Shown here piece after piece: positions 10,310-20,479 of a stretch of 64,000 nucleotides of DNA. The stretch lies in assembly GCA_039000515.1 (NCBI GenBank), contig JBCFYV010000245.1, forward strand, positions 30,339 through 94,338, in the 5' to 3' direction. A model generated the notes under the pieces. It had not been told where the DNA came from and searched no databases. It saw only the letters and a list, made by a program, of their open reading frames with translations. Positions within the stretch are counted from its first letter, which is position 1, and each line of letters begins with the position of its first letter. The DNA is from Timema cristinae. Its lineage: Eukaryota > Arthropoda > Insecta > Phasmatodea > Timematidae. A program made the position numbers and the translations under genes.

Positions 10310-11400
10310 ATGTCCATCGGAACAGAGCTACAACTTTTCTTCGTCGGGAGTCGGGAATCAGATTATTACTGAAATACTGGTTAATATAATTGTTTTGAAG
10401 CCATTTACTAAGACATATCTGAATTCAAAAGAATAATTTATGTACTATATCTCATATGCTATGTGTATATCCCTCATGTAACAAATGGAAGAAAAAAAAT
10501 AGGTATATGAAAGCAAAAATGTTAATATGCAGCTTTATCCTTCCCTTTTGTATGGGATTTTTTTTACAAATGCTAATTACATGCTAAACGTTCTGTATGG
10601 TTACGGTAGGCTAGATAAATGGCAGATTTATTTTGTCTCATGCGTAATGCGATTTTTTTAAACATCAGCTAACTCAAAATAAATTCCTAAAAATTGTTTA
10701 GACTTCTAGGGAGTGTACAAAACCTATTTAAAGGAAAAATCGTTCCACAAAATAAAATTGCCAACCTTTAGAAAATAAAAATGATAATATGTTAAACTAT
10801 CTCATACATAATCATGAAATTGCCCTAAAGGAGAAATAGTGTATTCATTATTTAAATATTTTAAGTCGCCCGTTTAAAAACATTTTTTTAAACAATCTAG
10901 CTTCTGGACTTTCAAACATTTGGTCTAATATAAAGTAATTATTTTCAAAGCTATTTAGAAAAGAAGCTTATAATTTTGCTCGTGGCCTACTGTCTTTGTA
11001 CATTTAACTTGGTTTAGTTACTATTTATCTGTAACAAAAAAAAACTGATTCGAGGAGGTTATACATAAGGATTCTCCTTGGGTGGAACTTTTATGAAATA
11101 CAGAGTTTTTCCTTCTTTTTTGTGTGTGTCATGGGTGAAATCTTCTTTAACGAATACCTCTGAATAGCTCTTACTGCGAAACAATCTCCCAATAACGGAC
11201 ATTGACACTTAGGCGCATATTTATGCAAAAAATCCCTAAACAGCATACGTAGATTAAAAACGCAAGTTTAGGACGTTTTGATTAAAGAAGATTGGTTTTA
11301 TGACTTTGCGGTGCTCAGGAGTTAAGTAAAGTTGTGGATTGTGGAGTTCGTTTTATATAAATTTGGATCTGAAAGTTTTTTAAGTATAAAGTTAAAATAG
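10310..11400. other. AT-rich intergenic DNA
   Basis: No gene or repeat recognised. Confidence 0.6.
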
Positions 11401-11407
11401 TGTTACT

Positions 11408-11657
11408 CGCTTCGGTGGTCGAGTGGTCTAACGCACTACTCTCGTGTTAGACTGGCCTAAATACTGAGTATGGGGAGATTGTGTTTTGGACCCGGTCGGG
11501 TGCATTGAGGGTGGTTTTTCCTTTTCAGCTTTACCTCGACACAAATGCGGGTGCACTTCCTCTCAGATCAACCTTCCTCATCCCTATCACATTAGAGTAA
11601 TTAGAAGATAAGTGTATAACCCTAACGGGTAGTAAGACGCAGTGCTAATAAAATATA
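11408..11657 (+). mobile_element. SINE, full length
   Basis: Head cgcttcggtggtcgagtgg and ctctcgtgttagactgg, B-box region gttttggacccggtcgg (worn), body gagggtggtttttcc and atgcgggtgcacttcctc, tail aacgggtagtaagacgcagtg then ctaataaaa. All parts are in order on the plus strand. Confidence 0.9.
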
Positions 11658-11917
11658 TAGGGTTTACATGGGTGATCCACTGGTAATGGTATATATGTCA
11701 TCCCAATTAATAATTTTAAATATTTATGAAATATGGAATCGAATATAATTGTCAATTGGCTGCAATTATGCCAACTACCGAGTCGCAGGTGGCTGCGTTG
11801 TCTGATGGCTGTGATCTTATATAATCACATGTTTATAAGCTTACGACTTCCGCACGTCCATCATAGACTCTGCCTTAAAATATGAGTGAAGAATGAGCAT
11901 GGGCACGGGACGAATCC

Positions 11918-11988
11918 TGGATAGCTCAGTGGTAAGAGCATTGGCGTACTAAGCCGAAGGTCCCGGTTCGATTCCCGTGTCAAGGTGT
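11918..11988 (+). mobile_element. tRNA-like head (SINE or tRNA pseudogene)
   Basis: tcctggatagctcagtggtaagagc gives a good D arm (gctc/gagc). ttggc-gtactaa-gccga gives an anticodon arm with apparent anticodon ACT. gttcgattcc is a B box. The T stem has lost a base and the acceptor stem pairs only about 5 of 7, so a working tRNA is unlikely. About 60 bp downstream there is a UUCG hairpin (12049-12066), which fits a SINE body. Confidence 0.5.
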
Positions 11989-12048
11989 CATTTTTCAATA
12001 TTTAGAATATGATATCTAAGAGGTGCTATCCTCACTAAAATGCATAGA

Positions 12049-12066
12049 AGATAGCTTCGGCTATCT
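12049..12066 (+). other. Perfect 7 bp hairpin with UUCG tetraloop
   Basis: agatagc-ttcg-gctatct. A C(UUCG)G loop is unusually stable in RNA. It lies shortly after the tRNA-like head and may be part of the same transcribed element. Confidence 0.7.
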
Positions 12067-12463
12067 GATTCATAAATATAATAGTTGTAAATTTCGTGCT
12101 TACCTTTTTTATGTTAATTAGTCGCAGGATCAAGGCGCTTATATCGCTAGTCGATATGTATTTTGTTCCTGGGTAATGATCGATTATAAACCTTTGGGTG
12201 TTATCGATATTTTGTCTTTGAATATATTATCGATCTTGAAAGTTGTTACTATTCTGATATTTGTTTTCTTTTTGTTGGATAAAACTTAAAACATGATCGT
12301 GGGAACATTAAAATTATTTAACGTAAATAAACGATCTGTTTATCAAAGAACGTCCCAGTATTAACTTAGAACTATTTATTATTTTTACCAAATATTGTGG
12401 AATTGCATTAAGAAATGTAAATAATTGGATAGAATTAAGGGTAAATAGTATATGGCTTGTTTA
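12067..12463. other. AT-rich flank of the Kolobok/Mutator-type element
   Basis: No gene recognised. It ends with TTTA directly before the terminal repeat at 12464. Confidence 0.6.
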
Positions 12464-12873
12464 GGGGACCACTTGGGCAAAAAAAATAATTAAAAAAATC
12501 TTTTTTATTATTGATTATGATTATATGGAATGTCCCCTTTAAATTGGTATATAAATTATTACTATATCATAATGATAAGTGCCTGAAAAAAACTTCTAAC
12601 CTAGGTCCCAAAGAAATGTTGACCTTATTCTGATTTTTCTAGCTATCTAGTATACTCTCATATTTTATAGCATAACAATAATTCTTACATTATTCTGGGA
12701 TTTTTATTTTATGTTGGCTAACCTGTTACATCCTATTTACAGTTTATAGCTCCATACGAGCTGTTTTTTGTGGTTATAATCTTTGTTGTGGTCTGCTTTT
12801 ACTTTGCTTTAGTGCATGGATTGGTTTTTTAATTAATTATACATTTTATAAAGTGAATTATTGATTTACCAAA

Positions 12874-13803
12874 ATGCCAAGAAGTTAGCGGATTATTAGG
12901 AAACGAAAGTTTCATGGGAATAGGTTTATACCAAAAGAAATAGTATATACTCCAGAGTTTGAACAAGTTTCTGGATCTAGATCTAGGCCTAATCTTGAAG
13001 TGTCTTGTAGTCCCAGGCCTATCTCTTCTTCTTTTCAACATAAAGTAAGTTCATCTCTATTATTATATGACCAAGAAGAAGATTTTGAATACAGCATCAT
13101 TGATTTTAAAAGGTTAGAGGCAACATTAGACAGTGTTGCAGTATGCAAAATTTGTCACTGCAGTTTAAAAATAAATAAGAAACAAATAGCTGGATTGGCT
13201 TGTCAGGTAATTTTGCAATGTGTCTCTTGCAACCACAATGCTTTTACTAATAACTGTGAGGAGATAGAAATTAAAGAAAATGACTCACTAAAAAAAAACT
13301 ACATGATTTAAATATTAGGCTGGTGTACGCACTTCGAGCTATCGGGAAAAGCAGAGCGGCGGACGAGAAACTTTGCGGGATTATGAATATTAGCCCTTCA
13401 GTAAACCTGTATCATGCTTATGAACAATTTTTAGCTTCTAAATCAGAATCTGTTGCCAAACAATCTATGAATAAAGCTGTTGATGAAGCAATTTTCAAAA
13501 ATAACGGGTGTAGAGATTTATCGGTCGCTATAGACGGGTCGTGGCAGAAGCGTGGTCATACGTCTCTACATGGAATTGTATCTGCCACGTCCCTGGACAC
13601 AGGAAAGGTTTTGGATATAGAAATACTTTATAAATTTTTCACATGTAGCGGTAAATTAAATAACATCAATGAACAAGAATGCTCTGCAAACTTTTATGGA
13701 TCAAATGGGGCTATGGAGGTAGCCGGAGCGGTGAAGATATTTGAACGATCCCTGCCAACCCACAATGCACGGTACATTGAGTATTTAGGAGATGGTGACA
13801 CCA
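12874..13803 (+). pseudogene. Mutator/Kolobok-type transposase, 5' half
   Basis: The start ATG at 12874 is followed by a basic N-terminus (KRKFHGNRF), then by a stop at codon 5 (12886-12888). A zinc-binding-like segment follows (VCKICHCSL ... LQCVSC). A frameshift near 13303 separates this from the catalytic part, where the frame reads DGSWQKRGHTSLHG, GKVLDIEIL, YGSNGAMEVAG and then GDGD. These motifs match the transposase family that runs through GDGD, a cysteine/His region and KTQN-NE. The frame ends at an inserted element after GDGDT. The 3' half resumes at 15213. The stop, the frameshift and the insertion mean it cannot be expressed as a full protein. Confidence 0.85.
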
Positions 13804-15212
13804 TGTAGCATCCTCAAGGGGAGGATGCCCAAATAATACAAAAAAATACAAAAAGGGGGAACAACAACAGAAGTGAATGCTATGGAGTTCAAGACTTTGA
13901 ATGTTATACTCAAAACATTCAAATACTGAAGCTCGCAACTCTCACACCTGTTGCTGAGCTATCGAAATGGATCGTCTACCTCAGGAAAAGTTAGAGACTG
14001 CAACCTGCCTACCATTCACAATAAACAATAGATATATATTTTACGTAGTACCTTGGGTATGATGGGATATATATATAATAAGAATTAGTATAAGTCAAAG
14101 TTAGTCGATATTTATTAGCTATAGCTCAATTAGATGTTTAACAGTTCCATTAAATATATACATTGTTGTTGTTGCGATGTATAAAGAAAATAGATTAAAT
14201 TCATAAACAACTATGAATTGAAGTCAAAGCTAAAGAGTCTGAGGTTAAATATTCATCAGATTACTTAAATGTTAACTTAAGATGTCGCCCATAAGAAATG
14301 GCGCATAGAAAATAACAACATGATAATTTGAATTCCATCATTAAATATTAATCCTTTAAAAATGGCACCTAGTAAATGACAACAAGACAATCTAATTTGA
14401 AATATAATATATTCGTCCATTAGGAATGGCACATAGCGTATGACAATAAGATATGTTAAATTCAAATACTAAATATTCGCCCATTAAAACGGGACATAGC
14501 AAATGGCAACAAGATAAACTAAGTTCAAATATCAAATAGTTCTCGTGAACATTAATTTAAATAATACAGTACATAATCGATACAATCGATTATTTGTGAC
14601 TACTGGCGATAAGTCGCCCTGACCTTGCAATGAAGTGATCTCTAAAAAAAATAAACTATGTTCCTAACTGTCAGATTAATTTTAAAGTTATTTGAAATTT
14701 AAGCCAAAATTGAATTTTAAAAAGATTTACATTAAAAAAAAAGTTTAATTTACCGAAAATGGATTTAGTTCTTACATTTTACGTAGCTGAAAGCCGGAGC
14801 TTATCCTATCCCTGATATGACTCAGGCCCAATTGTAAAGTTCGTAGCCACAGGCACCAGAATATATACCCTAAAGCACAGAAGATGGGAAGATGGAAAAA
14901 AAGGGGGGAATAACATTCGAGAATAAACAAGGAACACAAGAAAGCGCATGTTGATTCGCTTCGAGAGAGGCCGTGGCGTTCGGGAATCTTCTCGGAGGGG
15001 ATCTCTTTACTGCGCAAGTCCATTCAACCCAAGGCGTTGGCTTGAACTTGCCATTCAGTCTTCACAGTCAGTATTCAATTTTCCCGGTTCGGTGAAGGTG
15101 CGTTAGGTGGTTTTGTGTCGTTCTTCCACGCAGCCCCAGTCAACAAGCAAACAGGTTAAGTCTTGACTATTTATGTTTGTTTCGTGTCTATCATAAAACA
15201 TCCGATGCTACA
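13804..15212. mobile_element. Probable solo LTR inside the transposase gene
   Basis: The insert starts TGTAGCATC and ends GATGCTACA, a perfect 9 bp inverted terminus of the TG...CA type. It is flanked by the direct repeat ACCA (13800-13803 and 15213-15216). Removing the insert and one ACCA restores the frame at the GDGD-T-K junction. A 4-5 bp duplication with TG/CA ends fits an LTR. No pol or gag is present, so it would be a solo LTR of 1.4 kb. A non-autonomous DNA element is the alternative. Internal features are a ~63 bp tandem array and a more GC-rich 3' third. Which retrotransposon family it belongs to is unknown. Confidence 0.65.
14281..14530. repeat. Tandem array, ~63 bp, four copies, within the LTR-like insert
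   Basis: Units share cgcccattaagaatggcaca, tagcaaatgacaacaagataa and aaattcaaatac. Starts are at about 14286, 14352, 14415 and 14478. Internal repeats are common in LTR U3 regions, but no function can be read here. Confidence 0.8.
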
Positions 15213-15216
15213 ACCA

Positions 15217-16048
15217 AAGTATATATGGAAGCGTGTGAAAGTAAACCATATGGATCTGAAGTGGAAATTTTAAAAAATCAGTGTATAGGCCATATACAGA
15301 AAAGGATGGGACAAGATTAAGTACTCTTAAATCCAAGACTAAAAACTTCCTGATGGTACTCTACTTGGCGGAAGAAATCGACTAACTGATGCTGCAATCC
15401 TAAAACTACAAGCCTTCTATGGATTAGCTATTAGGAGGAATACTAAACCTGTAAAAGATATAAAAGCAGGCATAGGGGCCGAATACTTCCACGCCTTGTC
15501 ATCGAACGAAACGCCACAACATGCCTTGTGCCCAAGCGACGAAACAACTTGGTGCAAGTTCAACCTAGCAAAGCTTGAAAATAAGAATTATGATCACACA
15601 GCACACTTTCATTTACCTTATAATGTAATGAGCTTCATCAAACCCATCTTTCAAGACCTTGCAAAGCCAGAATTACTGGAAAAATGTGTTCATGGCAAAA
15701 CCCAGAATGTAAATGAATCCCTAAATAATGTCATTTGGACCTATGTTAAAAAAAACTTTTGTTAGACTGAATACCTTGAAATTTGGGGTTTATGAGGCAG
15801 TGACAACATTCAATGATGGCCACATTGGTAAATGGATGATATTCAAGGAAATTGGACTGAGGCCTGGAAAACACCTTATGAAAGCGATGAAGGTGCTGGA
15901 TAGGCGGCGGATAGCGGAGGCTGAAAAAGCTCAAAAAGAGCTGGATAAGAAGATTAGAAGACATAAACATTTGTTAAAAAGAAGACTAGAAGATCATTTT
16001 GAGGAAGAAGAAGGCCAAGAGCCATCATATGCAGCAGGAATGTACTAG
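15217..16048 (+). pseudogene. Mutator/Kolobok-type transposase, 3' half
   Basis: Continues the 12874-13803 gene after the insert. Recognisable pieces in order are CIGHIQKRMG, FYGLAIRRN, CPSDETTWCKF, CVHGKTQNVNESLNNVIW and, near the end, TTFNDGHIGKW, followed by a Lys/Arg/Glu-rich coiled-coil-like tail ending at 16048. The KTQN-x-NES motif is characteristic of this family. Frameshifts are visible near 15311, near 15352 and at an eight-A run near 15752, where the open frame changes. The gene is decayed but most of its length is traceable. Confidence 0.85.
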
Positions 16049-16459
16049 AAAGTAATAACTAATTTGCATGCACTATTTTAGTTTTTCTTCATTTACCGAA
16101 AATAATTTTTTTTTCAACTTTATGTTCCTTTTTCTTAGGAATTATAAGACAGGCAACCTTGAAATATGTTATGCTTGTAAAACTAATGGCTCTGTATAGC
16201 TGGAACTAAAATAATTCAAATATCTTGAAAAATGTTAAATACAAAAAATAAAAAAGATGTAAAGAAATAAATCTTTTAAAGGGTTAAAAAAATTATATAT
16301 ATAACAAATTTAAGTACACTAAAACTTTTAGTTCTGCTTATGTAAAAAGGGGTATTCTATTAATAGGAAAAAACCCCAAATCGATATCTTTAACAGTTCC
16401 TGAGAAAAAGGTAAAAAACGTTAACATGGTCGGGTATAGGCCCAAGTGGTCCCCTTAAG

Positions 16460-17061
16460 CGTTTATTGTTTTATATTCTGGGTGGGTGTGGGAAATACAC
16501 TCTTGGTAATTAACTATTTAATGATAACTTAGTTGATGATAAGCTTTCTCTAGTAACTCAATGAACTCAAGTTAAATGATTGATGGTTTCTATTATGTAA
16601 ATTTTGTAATTTGGTTAATAATACTCGAACATTTTTAAGAACGTCTCAGATATTTTGTGAATATCATTTTTATCATACTTTTTACATATTTTCTCACAAT
16701 ATTGAATGTTTGTCAAATAAATACCAACTTGAGACGATTCTGCTCTAATTCATATTAGTGTTCCACCATACCCTAGGTATATTTTTAGTTATGTTATATG
16801 TTAGTTCTCTTATGGTAAACTTAATTCTGTGGCAATTTTCCTTTTTAACTAACTCTTGAGGTAGACCGTTCCTATATTTAATTCCGCAACTGGTGGGAGT
16901 TGCGAGGTCTGGTTTTCGAATGTTTGTCCTAAAATATTCAAAGCGCAGAACTCCAAGCACTCGCTCCTATTGTCCTTTTTTTTGATCTTATTTGATTTTG
17001 TTGTTTTTTGGACCTCCTGCTTTTCTTATATTTAGTTAGGGATGGTTCACGCAGACTAGTA
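16460..17061. other. Flank between transposon and minisatellite
   Basis: AT-rich. The minus-strand frame at 16745-16960 is listed separately. Nothing else recognised. Confidence 0.6.
16745..16960 (-). pseudogene. Possible LINE reverse transcriptase C-terminal fragment
   Basis: A 71-codon minus-strand frame with GIKYRNGLPQELVKK. An Asn-x-Leu-Pro motif followed by a short Lys-rich segment is typical of the end of several LINE ORF2 proteins. There is no other RT motif nearby, so this is tentative. Confidence 0.25.
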
Positions 17062-18889
17062 GAATAACACGGGTGATCATCCCGACTGGAGGGGCTAAGG
17101 AACCGTGGACCAGTAGAATAACACGGGTGATCATCCCGACTGGAGGGACTAAGGAACCGTGGACCAGTAGAATAACACGGGTGATCATCCCGACTGGAGG
17201 GACTAAGGAACCGTGGACCAGTAGAATAACACGGGTGATCGTCCCGACTGGAGTGACTAAGGTACTGTGGACCAGTAGAATAACACGGGTGATCGTCCTG
17301 ACTGGAGGGGCTAAGGTACCGTGGACCAGTAGAATAACACGGGTGATCATCCCGACTGGAGGGACTAAGGAACCGTGGACCAGTAGAATAACACGGGTGA
17401 TCATCCCGACTGGAGGGACTAAGGAACCGTGGACCAGTAGAATAACACGGGTGATCATCCCGACTGGAGGGACTAAGGAACCGTGGACCAGTAGAATAAC
17501 ACGGGTGATCATCCCGACTGGAGGGACTAAGGAACCGTGGACCAGTAGAATAACACGGGTGATCATCCCGACTGGAGGGACTAAGGAACCGTGGACCAGT
17601 AGAATAACACGGGTGATCATCCCGACTGGAGGGACTAAGGAACCGTGGACCAGTAGAATAACACGGGTGATCATCCCGACTGGAGGGACTAAGGAACCGT
17701 GGACCAGTAGAATAACACGGGTGATCATCCCGACTGGAGGGACTAAGGAACCGTGGACCAGTAGAATAACACGGGTGATCATCCCGACTGGAGGGACTAA
17801 GGAACCGTGGACCAGTAGAATAACACGGGTGATCATCCCGACTGGAGGGACTAAGGAACCGTGGACCAGTAGAATAACACGGGTGATCATCCCGACTGGA
17901 GGGACTAAGGAACCGTGGACCAGTAGAATAACACGGGTGATCATCCCGACTGGAGGACTAAGGAACCGTGGACCAGTAGAATAACACGGGTGATCATCCC
18001 GACTGGAGGGACTAAGGTACCGTGGACCAGTAGAATAACACGGGTGATCATCCCGACTGGAGGGACTAAGGAACCGTGGACCAGTAGAATAACACGGGTG
18101 ATCATCCCGACTGGAGGGACTAAGGAACCGTGGACCAGTAGAATAACACGGGTGATCATCCCGACTGGAGGGACTAAGGAGCCGTGGACCAGTAGAATAA
18201 CACGGGTGATCATCCCGACTGGAGGGACTAAGGAACCGTGGACCAGTAGAATAACACGGGTGATCGTCCCGACTGGAGTGACTAAGGTACCGTGGACCAT
18301 AGAATAACACGGGTGATCGTCCTGACTGGAGGGGCTAAGGTACCGTGGACCAGTAGAATAACACGGGTGATCATCCCGACTGGAGGGACTAAGGAACCGT
18401 GGACCAGTAGAATAACACGGTGATCATCCCGACTGGAGGGGCTAAGGAACCGTGGACCAGTAGAATAACACGGGTGATCATCCGACTGGAGGGACTAAGG
18501 AACCGTGGACCAGTAGAATAACACGGGTGATCATCCCGACTGGAGGGACTAAGGAACCGTGGACCAGTAGAATAACACGGGTGATCATCCCGACTGGAGG
18601 GACTAAGGAACCGTGGACCAGTAGAATAACACGGGTGATCATCCCGACTGGAGGGACTAAGGAACCGTGGACCAGTAGAATAACACGGGTGATCACCCCG
18701 ACTGGAGGGGCTAAGGAACCGTGGACCAGTAGAATAACACGGGTGATCATCCCGACTGGAGGGGCTAAGGAACCGTGGACCAGTAGAATAACACGGGCGA
18801 TCATCCCGACTGGAGGGACTAAGGAACCGTGGACCAGTAGAATAACACAGGTGATCGTCCTGACTGGAGGGGCTAAGTTACCGCGGACC
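17062..18889. repeat. 54 bp minisatellite, ~34 copies
   Basis: The unit starts gaataacacgggtgatcatc and ends ccgtggaccagta. Spacing is 54 bp with four small deletions (near 17954, 18300, 18421 and 18483). Variants exist: one with gtcccgactggagtgac and one with gtcctgactggaggggc. The variant pair occurs in the same order at 17224-17331 and 18248-18355, about 19 units apart, which shows a segmental duplication inside the array. The unit is 18 codons long, so open frames run through it on both strands; these are artefacts. Each unit holds TGATCA flanked by cggg and cccg. Confidence 0.97.
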
Positions 18890-19573
18890 GTAAGTCACAC
18901 GCAGACAACGAAACCTTTTTCATCTGTAACCGCAAAGTTATCACGGTCGTTGTAAGCTAGCCAGATCACTGTCAAAGATTGTAAATCATTATGAGTCTGT
19001 GTTGGACATTTTTAATGCTTTTGTTTTCTCGGCGATTTAATATAATAAATTATATTTTTTCTAACATTCATGCTACTCTCGTGTTTTCAATCAAGGATAA
19101 ATACCAGAGTGCTGCTTCCCACACAACCTAGTGTCCGATACCGGGAACTTTTTCTTATGTGTTCCTGCAAAATATCTTGGCTTCCAATAATGACGAGTAT
19201 CAGGGAAGTTTAATATTGCGAATCAGCGTACGAATAGTCCGTATAAGGGCATATTGTAACGTACAGTTGACAGGTTTAATTTATTGTGGGTTCATTCATT
19301 TAAGGTTAAATTTATTGTACTTAAGGAGCTATATAATTCAAGAAATTAAGAGTAAATACAGTTAAATATTTTAGTGCCCGTTGTTCGAGCTTTTATGTAA
19401 TTACTATAGTATTATAAAGGTGAAAAGTCTCTAAGCTAATGTGTGACTATTTGGACATCAGCTCAATAAGGGAAGAGAAAGAAGAAAACAAACTAATAAT
19501 ATGAATTATAAGCCCTTTTTACTTTGTGTTTCCGATACATGTGAGCATGTGTTAGTTTCTGTGCAGGCTAGCG

Positions 19574-19587
19574 GTTGCTATGGTAAC
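19574..19587. promoter_or_regulatory. Candidate RFX X-box
   Basis: gttgctatggtaac. Its reverse, gttaccatagcaac, fits the RFX consensus GTTRCCATRGYAAC. It is in a locally GC-richer patch about 100 bp upstream of a short open frame. This is only a motif match; no expressed gene is shown. Confidence 0.35.
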
Positions 19588-19686
19588 ACGTAGTTCGGAG
19601 AGGACTACTTTTACCAAATATCGACCCTTGCTTCAGGGATCCTGTGCGAAACAATTCCGTTCTCAGTTTAATTGTCTTCCACGAGA

Positions 19687-19794
19687 ATGATATTCTTCGG
19701 CTGGAGATCAAAGCGTCGGCCACGATCTTCCGACAGTGACTATGAGACCAGAGGCCGGGGATCGATAAACATCCCCGCGGTTTTACGAGCTTAA
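19687..19794 (+). other. Small open frame, 35 codons, unrecognised
   Basis: ATG at 19687, stop TAA at 19792-19794. The peptide is Arg/Ser/Asp rich (for example RSSDSDYETRGRGS), in sharp contrast to the Phe/Leu/Lys-rich frames of the AT-rich flanks. It could be a first exon or chance. No homology is known to me. Confidence 0.2.
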
Positions 19795-20479
19795 GTCACC
19801 ACAAACATTAAAACTCATGTTGATCACATTCAATCAACGGTAAAAAATATATTTATATATTTTCATGAATGATTTATACATTTTTACAAAAACAAGTACG
19901 CTTACTTTGCACTGAAAGTTTCTACAGCTTTGTTTCCGTTATGGTGCTCCTTATTTGAAAGGGCAATAGTGAATCTCTTCGAGAGTGTAGCCCAACACTC
20001 GTTAGTAAAGATATATTACTGAAGTTATAAGTATTTATGAGAACTTGTTAACATATTAAATAACGCCGCTGAAATGATCACTATATAATCAACAAGATAG
20101 GATGTTTATTAATATCATAATAGAGGTTGGGGTAGAGAGACAGACGTACCTGAAACAATTAAGTCATTGTTGCCTTAATGAATTATTGTCTACAAACTGG
20201 GTATGTTGAGGGTGAAAAATGGAGAAATTCAAATGTGAAAAAAATATTGCATTTCTATAATTAAGTTCTAAACATTACTAAAATGATGACATTTAAAGGC
20301 ACACTTTTAGTTTTTATTATTTTAGTATTTATTTGCAATTATTAAAATATAGGTTAACAGGAGAATGATGCCATAAGCAGGGAATGACTTTAATTATAAT
20401 AATATATTTTCAACTAATGTTGCTAACCTTCAATTTTAACTTAAAATAGGTTTCATAAAAATATGTTGCAAACATTAAA

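Larger units (their letters stand above)
12464..16454 (+). mobile_element. DNA transposon with a Mutator/Kolobok-type transposase
   Basis: The terminal inverted repeat ggggaccacttgggc (12464-12478) is matched perfectly by gcccaagtggtcccc (16440-16454). The flanks are TTTA on the left and TTAA on the right, consistent with a TTAA target duplication carrying one later substitution. TTAA targets and G-rich ends fit the Kolobok superfamily. The transposase is of the type often labelled a Mutator-like transposase domain in arthropods. The element is 3,991 bp, of which 1,409 bp plus a 4 bp duplication is a later insertion, leaving about 2.6 kb originally. Confidence 0.85.
18890..20470. other. Intergenic, no gene assigned
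   Basis: Mostly AT-rich. A more GC-balanced stretch at 19540-19800 carries an RFX-like site and a small open frame, listed separately. Confidence 0.55.

Noticed and set aside
11918..11988. Functional tRNA gene
   Set aside because: Acceptor stem mismatches, a shortened T stem and an unusual ACT anticodon argue for a tRNA-derived repeat or pseudogene.
14277..15023. Minus-strand frames of 62 and 83 codons
   Set aside because: They lie in the LTR-like insert, partly in its tandem array, and show no recognisable motif.
17036..18310. 424-codon and 303-codon open frames on opposite strands
   Set aside because: They are translations of the 54 bp minisatellite. The unit is a multiple of three, so several frames stay open with an 18-residue repeat. 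No start context or unique sequence supports a protein.
17062..18889. CRISPR array
   Set aside because: Units are contiguous and nearly identical along their whole 54 bp, with no unique spacers, no cas genes and eukaryotic context.
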